64,000 nt of DNA, from assembly GCA_051747265.1 (NCBI GenBank), contig JBNJFY010000002.1:310001-374000 (forward strand), read 5' to 3'. This stretch comes from JBNJFY01 sp051747265. GTDB lineage: Bacteria; Bacteroidota; Rhodothermia; Balneolales; Balneolaceae. Shown piece by piece: positions 60,912 to 64,000 of this stretch. A model generated the notes under the pieces. The model did not search any database and was not told the origin of the DNA. It saw only the letters and a program-made list of their open reading frames with translations. The stretch's first letter is position 1. Every line of letters begins with the position of its first letter. A program made the translations under genes and the position numbers.

Positions 60912-62165
60912 TTACGCCGAAGCTTTTCGCTTCTCGTAAATTGGCGGCGCACTACTTTCTATAGTTTCCTTGGTTACCACACAACGTTCTATATTTTTCA
61001 TGGTAGGCAAGGTAAACATAATTTCCAGCATGGATGCTTCCATAATAGAACGCAGACCGCGAGCACCGGTTTTCCGTTTCATGGCCCGTTTTACTACCGC
61101 ATGCAAGGCTTCTTCCTCAAATTCTAAATCAACGCCCTCCATCTTAAACAGCTTTTTATACTGTTTGGTAATGGCATTTTTGGGTTCTTGCAGAATTTCA
61201 ACCATGGCCTCTTCGGACAGTTCGTGCAATCCACAAATTACAGGCAATCGGCCAATAAGTTCTGGAATCAACCCGTAACGCTGCAGATCTTCCGGTTCTA
61301 CATGCGTAAAAATATTGGGGTCATCCTTGTCGAATTTCTCTTGTTCATCCGACTGAAAGCCCATAGAACTGGTAGACAGCCGCTTGGCGATAATTTCTTC
61401 CAGTCCTGAAAAAGCACCACCACAGATAAACAGGATGTTACTGGTATCTACTTTAATGAAACTCTGCTCTGGATGTTTGCGCCCCCCTTTGGGAGGTATA
61501 TTGGCCGTCGTTCCTTCCAAAATTTTCAGCAAGGCTTGCTGAACTCCTTCACCAGAGACATCGCGGGTGATGGATGGGTTGTCACTCTTGCGAGCCACCT
61601 TATCCACCTCGTCGATGTAGACGATACCCCGCTGTGCTTGCTCCACATCATAATCGGCGGCTTGTAGAAGATTGGAGAGAATACTTTCCACATCTTCGCC
61701 CACATAGCCGGCCTCCGTCAATACCGTGGCATCGGCAATAGTAAAGGGTACATCGATGATGTTGGCCAAGGTTCGAGCCAGCAAGGTCTTTCCGGAGCCG
61801 GTGGGCCCCAGCAACACAATATTACTTTTCTCGATTACCGTGTCATCCAGCTCATCCAAGTCACTGCCAATCCGTTTATAATGATTATAAACGGCTACAG
61901 ACAGCGTTTTCTTGGCTTCTTCTTGTCCAATCACATATTCATCCAACCGTCCCTTGATCTCGATGGGTTTTAACAAGGGCTTGTAATTAGTATTGCGTTT
62001 TTTGGCCATGGATGCCAAGTCATTTTTCACAATACCGGAGGCATCCGCCACACAGCGATCACAGATATAAACATCCGGACCGGCTACCATGCTATTCGCT
62101 TCATGGCTGGAACGGCCACAAAACGAACAATGAATTCTACTTTTATCGTCACCTTTATCACTCAT
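60912..62165 (-). CDS. clpX: ATP-dependent Clp protease unfoldase ClpX
   Basis: A 417-residue AAA+ unfoldase that feeds substrates to ClpP. The N-terminal zinc-binding domain has four cysteines (CSFCGRSS and CDRC). Walker A is GPTGSGKT and Walker B is IVYIDEVDK. The pore loop is GYVGED; the RKH loop is GGRKHPEQ; the ClpP-contact loop reads MGF. The sensor-2 region is RKTGARGLRSIME. It lies 54 bases after clpP and closes the tig-clpP-clpX cluster on the minus strand. Confidence 0.97.
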   Translation of the reverse strand: MSDKGDDKSRIHCSFCGRSSHEANSMVAGPDVYICDRCVADASGIVKNDLASMAKKRNTNYKPLLKPIEIKGRLDEYVIGQEEAKKTLSVAVYNHYKRIGSDLDELDDTVIEKSNIVLLGPTGSGKTLLARTLANIIDVPFTIADATVLTEAGYVGEDVESILSNLLQAADYDVEQAQRGIVYIDEVDKVARKSDNPSITRDVSGEGVQQALLKILEGTTANIPPKGGRKHPEQSFIKVDTSNILFICGGAFSGLEEIIAKRLSTSSMGFQSDEQEKFDKDDPNIFTHVEPEDLQRYGLIPELIGRLPVICGLHELSEEAMVEILQEPKNAITKQYKKLFKMEGVDLEFEEEALHAVVKRAMKRKTGARGLRSIMEASMLEIMFTLPTMKNIERCVVTKETIESSAPPIYEKRKASA

Positions 62166-62219
62166 ATACCAAAATGTAACGTCTATAAACTAGTGTTCGT
62201 TATTCTGTGCTCAAATTGT

Positions 62220-62906
62220 TCAATCGGAGCCGTTCTCTTTGTTACCTTGACGTTTTAAGATCTTATCCACCAAGCCATAGTCCAGAGCCTCTTGGGCAGA
62301 CATCCATTTATTGCGGTCGGAATCATCCATCACCTGCTCAATGTCTTTGCCACTGTGACGGGCGAGAATCTCACTAAGTTGATGCTTGATACGGATAATT
62401 TCCTGAGCTTCAATCTCAATATCACTAGCCTGACCTTGCACACCACCCAACGGTTGGTGAATCATTACCCGCGCGTGACTCAGTAAGTTTCGTTTCCCAT
62501 CGGCACCGCCGGCTAACAGAACCGCGCCCATAGACGCCGCCATTCCCATACATGTGGTCGCCACGTCGCAGCGTACATGCTGCATGGTATCATAAATGGC
62601 CAAGCCCGCGGAAACAACACCGCCAGGACTATTGATATATAAATTGATATCCTTTTCCGCGTCTTCAGACTCCAAGTACAATAGCTGGGCTACAATAGAA
62701 CTAGCTACGGCATCATTGATCGGGGTTCCCAATACAATAATGCGATCTTTAAGTAGACGTGAATAGATATCATAGGCACGCTCACCACGGTTTGTTGTTT
62801 CTATAACCATGGGTACCAAATTATTCTGAATTTGGTTGGCGGATCCTCCGGTTGACTGATCCGCACTCATCATATTGGGTAGAGAAAATAATGGCTGCTT
62901 GGACAT
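62220..62906 (-). CDS. clpP: ATP-dependent Clp protease proteolytic subunit ClpP
   Basis: A 228-residue serine protease, slightly long at the N-terminus. The catalytic triad is visible as Ser125 (GMAASMGAVLLAGG), His150 (RVMIHQPLGG) and Asp195 (VMDDSDRNKWM). It forms the double heptamer that degrades proteins fed by ClpX. The first ~30 residues are probably removed or unstructured. It follows tig (74-base gap) and precedes clpX, the common order. Confidence 0.97.
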   Translation of the reverse strand: MSKQPLFSLPNMMSADQSTGGSANQIQNNLVPMVIETTNRGERAYDIYSRLLKDRIIVLGTPINDAVASSIVAQLLYLESEDAEKDINLYINSPGGVVSAGLAIYDTMQHVRCDVATTCMGMAASMGAVLLAGGADGKRNLLSHARVMIHQPLGGVQGQASDIEIEAQEIIRIKHQLSEILARHSGKDIEQVMDDSDRNKWMSAQEALDYGLVDKILKRQGNKENGSD

Positions 62907-62980
62907 GGTCGCTATAATCTGATGAAATTTAAGTTCGGTTTCTCTAATGGATTATACCTAACGGAAATCCGAAGTGCGAA

Positions 62981-64000
62981 TTATTCTTCCTGGTCAGAAA
63001 CTTTGGCTTCCTCTTCTTCCTGTTGCGCTTGCTGCTTCTCTTGGTATTCCTCTCGAGAAATCTCATTGAAGCTTACCTCCTCCATCAGGCGATCGAAGAC
63101 TTTATTTTCTCGGATGCTACTGCGCAAGCGCTCCAGTTGGTCTGCATTTTGAGCGTAGATGTTCTTCAGCTGATCGGCCGTCATACCATAACGCGCCGCT
63201 TCGGTAGCCAGATGCTCATCCACATCCTCAGGCTTAATCTCGATATCATCAAACTTTTCCTGGAGCTTATTGTTAATAAACATCCATTTGGCATCGGTCA
63301 TAGCCCGGTCCTTCATGGAGTGTTTGTAACTCTGCTCATGGAAGCCTTCGGGCAAAGATCCACCGGCTTGCTGTTTCGCCTGCTCTACGTACTGATTTAG
63401 AATTTGCTCGATGAATACTTCGGGCACTTCAAAGTCATGAGCGCCAACCAAGGCATCCACCAACTCATTTTTCACAATATCATCGGATACCTGATCAAAA
63501 TAATCCTGAATGCGACTCTTAACTAAGCTGCGATATTCATCCACCGTCTCCGCTTCGCCATCAGTTTGTTGCTGGGCAAACTCATCGGTGAGCTCGGCTT
63601 CATTCAGCTCAAGCACCTTGTTAATGGAAATGGAATATTTTTCCTCTTCATCCCCTTCACCGAGATCCACTTCTACCGTATCGCCAGCCTTAGATCCCTT
63701 TAACGCTTCCAAGAAAGCCTTGTTTTCTTCTTCGCGCAGATCCAGCTCCTGGCCTTCTTCTTTATCATCTTCAATCTCGTTGCCCTCTTCATCTAGCGCA
63801 ACGGCATCAATCACAACTTTGGAAGTCTCGGAAACGTCACCCTCAGACTCTTCCCATTCGCCCTGATTTTCCAGGATACGCTCGATTTCCTCATCTACTT
63901 CATCGTCAGCTACATCGTGGACCATCTTATCCACCGTTACGGAAGATAAATCGGCCAGTTCGAACTCGGGCTTGGTACCAATTTTGAATTTGGCTTCCAG
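62981..64000 (-). CDS. tig: Trigger factor, 3' part (start beyond window edge)
   Basis: An incomplete gene: the reading frame stays open to the right edge (64000), so its N-terminal ribosome-binding domain is outside. The visible ~339 residues include the start of the FKBP-like PPIase region, an acidic stretch unusually rich in Glu/Asp (near 63.6-63.9 kb), and the helical C-terminal chaperone domain with DYFDQVSDDIVKNELVDAL. The conserved FEVPEVFIEQILNQYVEQAKQQ segment is present. It is the first of the tig-clpP-clpX cluster. An internal GTG at 63934 is not the real start. Confidence 0.93.
   Translation of the reverse strand: MEAKFKIGTKPEFELADLSSVTVDKMVHDVADDEVDEEIERILENQGEWEESEGDVSETSKVVIDAVALDEEGNEIEDDKEEGQELDLREEENKAFLEALKGSKAGDTVEVDLGEGDEEEKYSISINKVLELNEAELTDEFAQQQTDGEAETVDEYRSLVKSRIQDYFDQVSDDIVKNELVDALVGAHDFEVPEVFIEQILNQYVEQAKQQAGGSLPEGFHEQSYKHSMKDRAMTDAKWMFINNKLQEKFDDIEIKPEDVDEHLATEAARYGMTADQLKNIYAQNADQLERLRSSIRENKVFDRLMEEVSFNEISREEYQEKQQAQQEEEEAKVSDQEE

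Noticed and set aside
1..64000. tRNA, rRNA, CRISPR, insertion-sequence or prophage genes
   Set aside because: I looked in the gaps and saw no cloverleaf with a T-arm consensus, no spaced short repeats and no transposase or phage protein.

Overview
The window comes from a chromosome of the Bacteroidota / Rhodothermota / Balneolota group; my best guess is Balneolota. The grounds are a type IX secretion (T9SS) core in the order gldK-gldL-gldM-gldN plus porQ, a carboxypeptidase-regulatory-like TonB-dependent receptor, a DUF349 repeat protein, GbsR/MarR and YraN neighbours, LptD and Mla systems of a diderm envelope, and mostly weak ribosome-binding sites. The taxonomy is inferred from gene content only. 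I see no rRNA, tRNA, CRISPR array, insertion sequence or phage gene, and no gene-free stretch longer than about 300 bases. The two largest gaps are 2966-3229 and 58576-58859.

Layout. 1-3 kb: a lipoprotein start cut by the left edge and a TonB-dependent receptor. 3.2-6.1 kb: a four-gene arsenosugar biosynthesis operon. 6.2-12.7 kb: a small barrel protein, two response-regulator fusions (receiver-metallo-beta-lactamase and receiver-adenylate cyclase), a DUF349 protein and an MscS channel. 12.8-20 kb: a coiled-coil protein, Dps, an RluA-type pseudouridine synthase and a giant PKD-repeat protein. 20-26.4 kb: transporters (SLC13, SulP, MATE, MgtC) and a thiopurine-methyltransferase-like enzyme. 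26.5-32.1 kb: an rsmD-coaD-aminotransferase-FmdB-GbsR-YraN housekeeping run. 32.2-38.4 kb: a secreted PLD/SNase-like/HhH protein, a DivIC/FtsB-like protein, a ROK kinase and LptD. 38.4-44.8 kb: riboflavin genes, PpiD and an MlaDFE phospholipid transport operon. 44.9-52.2 kb: PorQ, a potassium channel, chorismate synthase, a degenerate M28 peptidase, a TPR protein, LysM/RlpA and CPBP protease. 52.2-58.6 kb: the T9SS core operon preceded by an unknown exported protein. 58.9-64 kb: an ECF sigma factor, a histidine kinase, and clpX-clpP-tig, cut by the right edge.

The most unusual item is the T9SS core. GldK here is a non-lipoprotein fusion of an outer-membrane beta-barrel to the usual FGE/SUMF1 domain. 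GldM is short in its N-terminal periplasmic part. An unrecognised exported protein is the first gene of the cluster, and an ECF sigma factor is transcribed divergently from it across a 284-bp gap that holds a perfect 10-bp inverted repeat. This looks like a lineage-specific remodelling of the T9SS ring and motor. Other points of interest are the arsenosugar operon, a possible cAMP signalling pair, several zinc-dependent families that have lost their metal ligands, and a leader hairpin that runs into an unusually strong Shine-Dalgarno.
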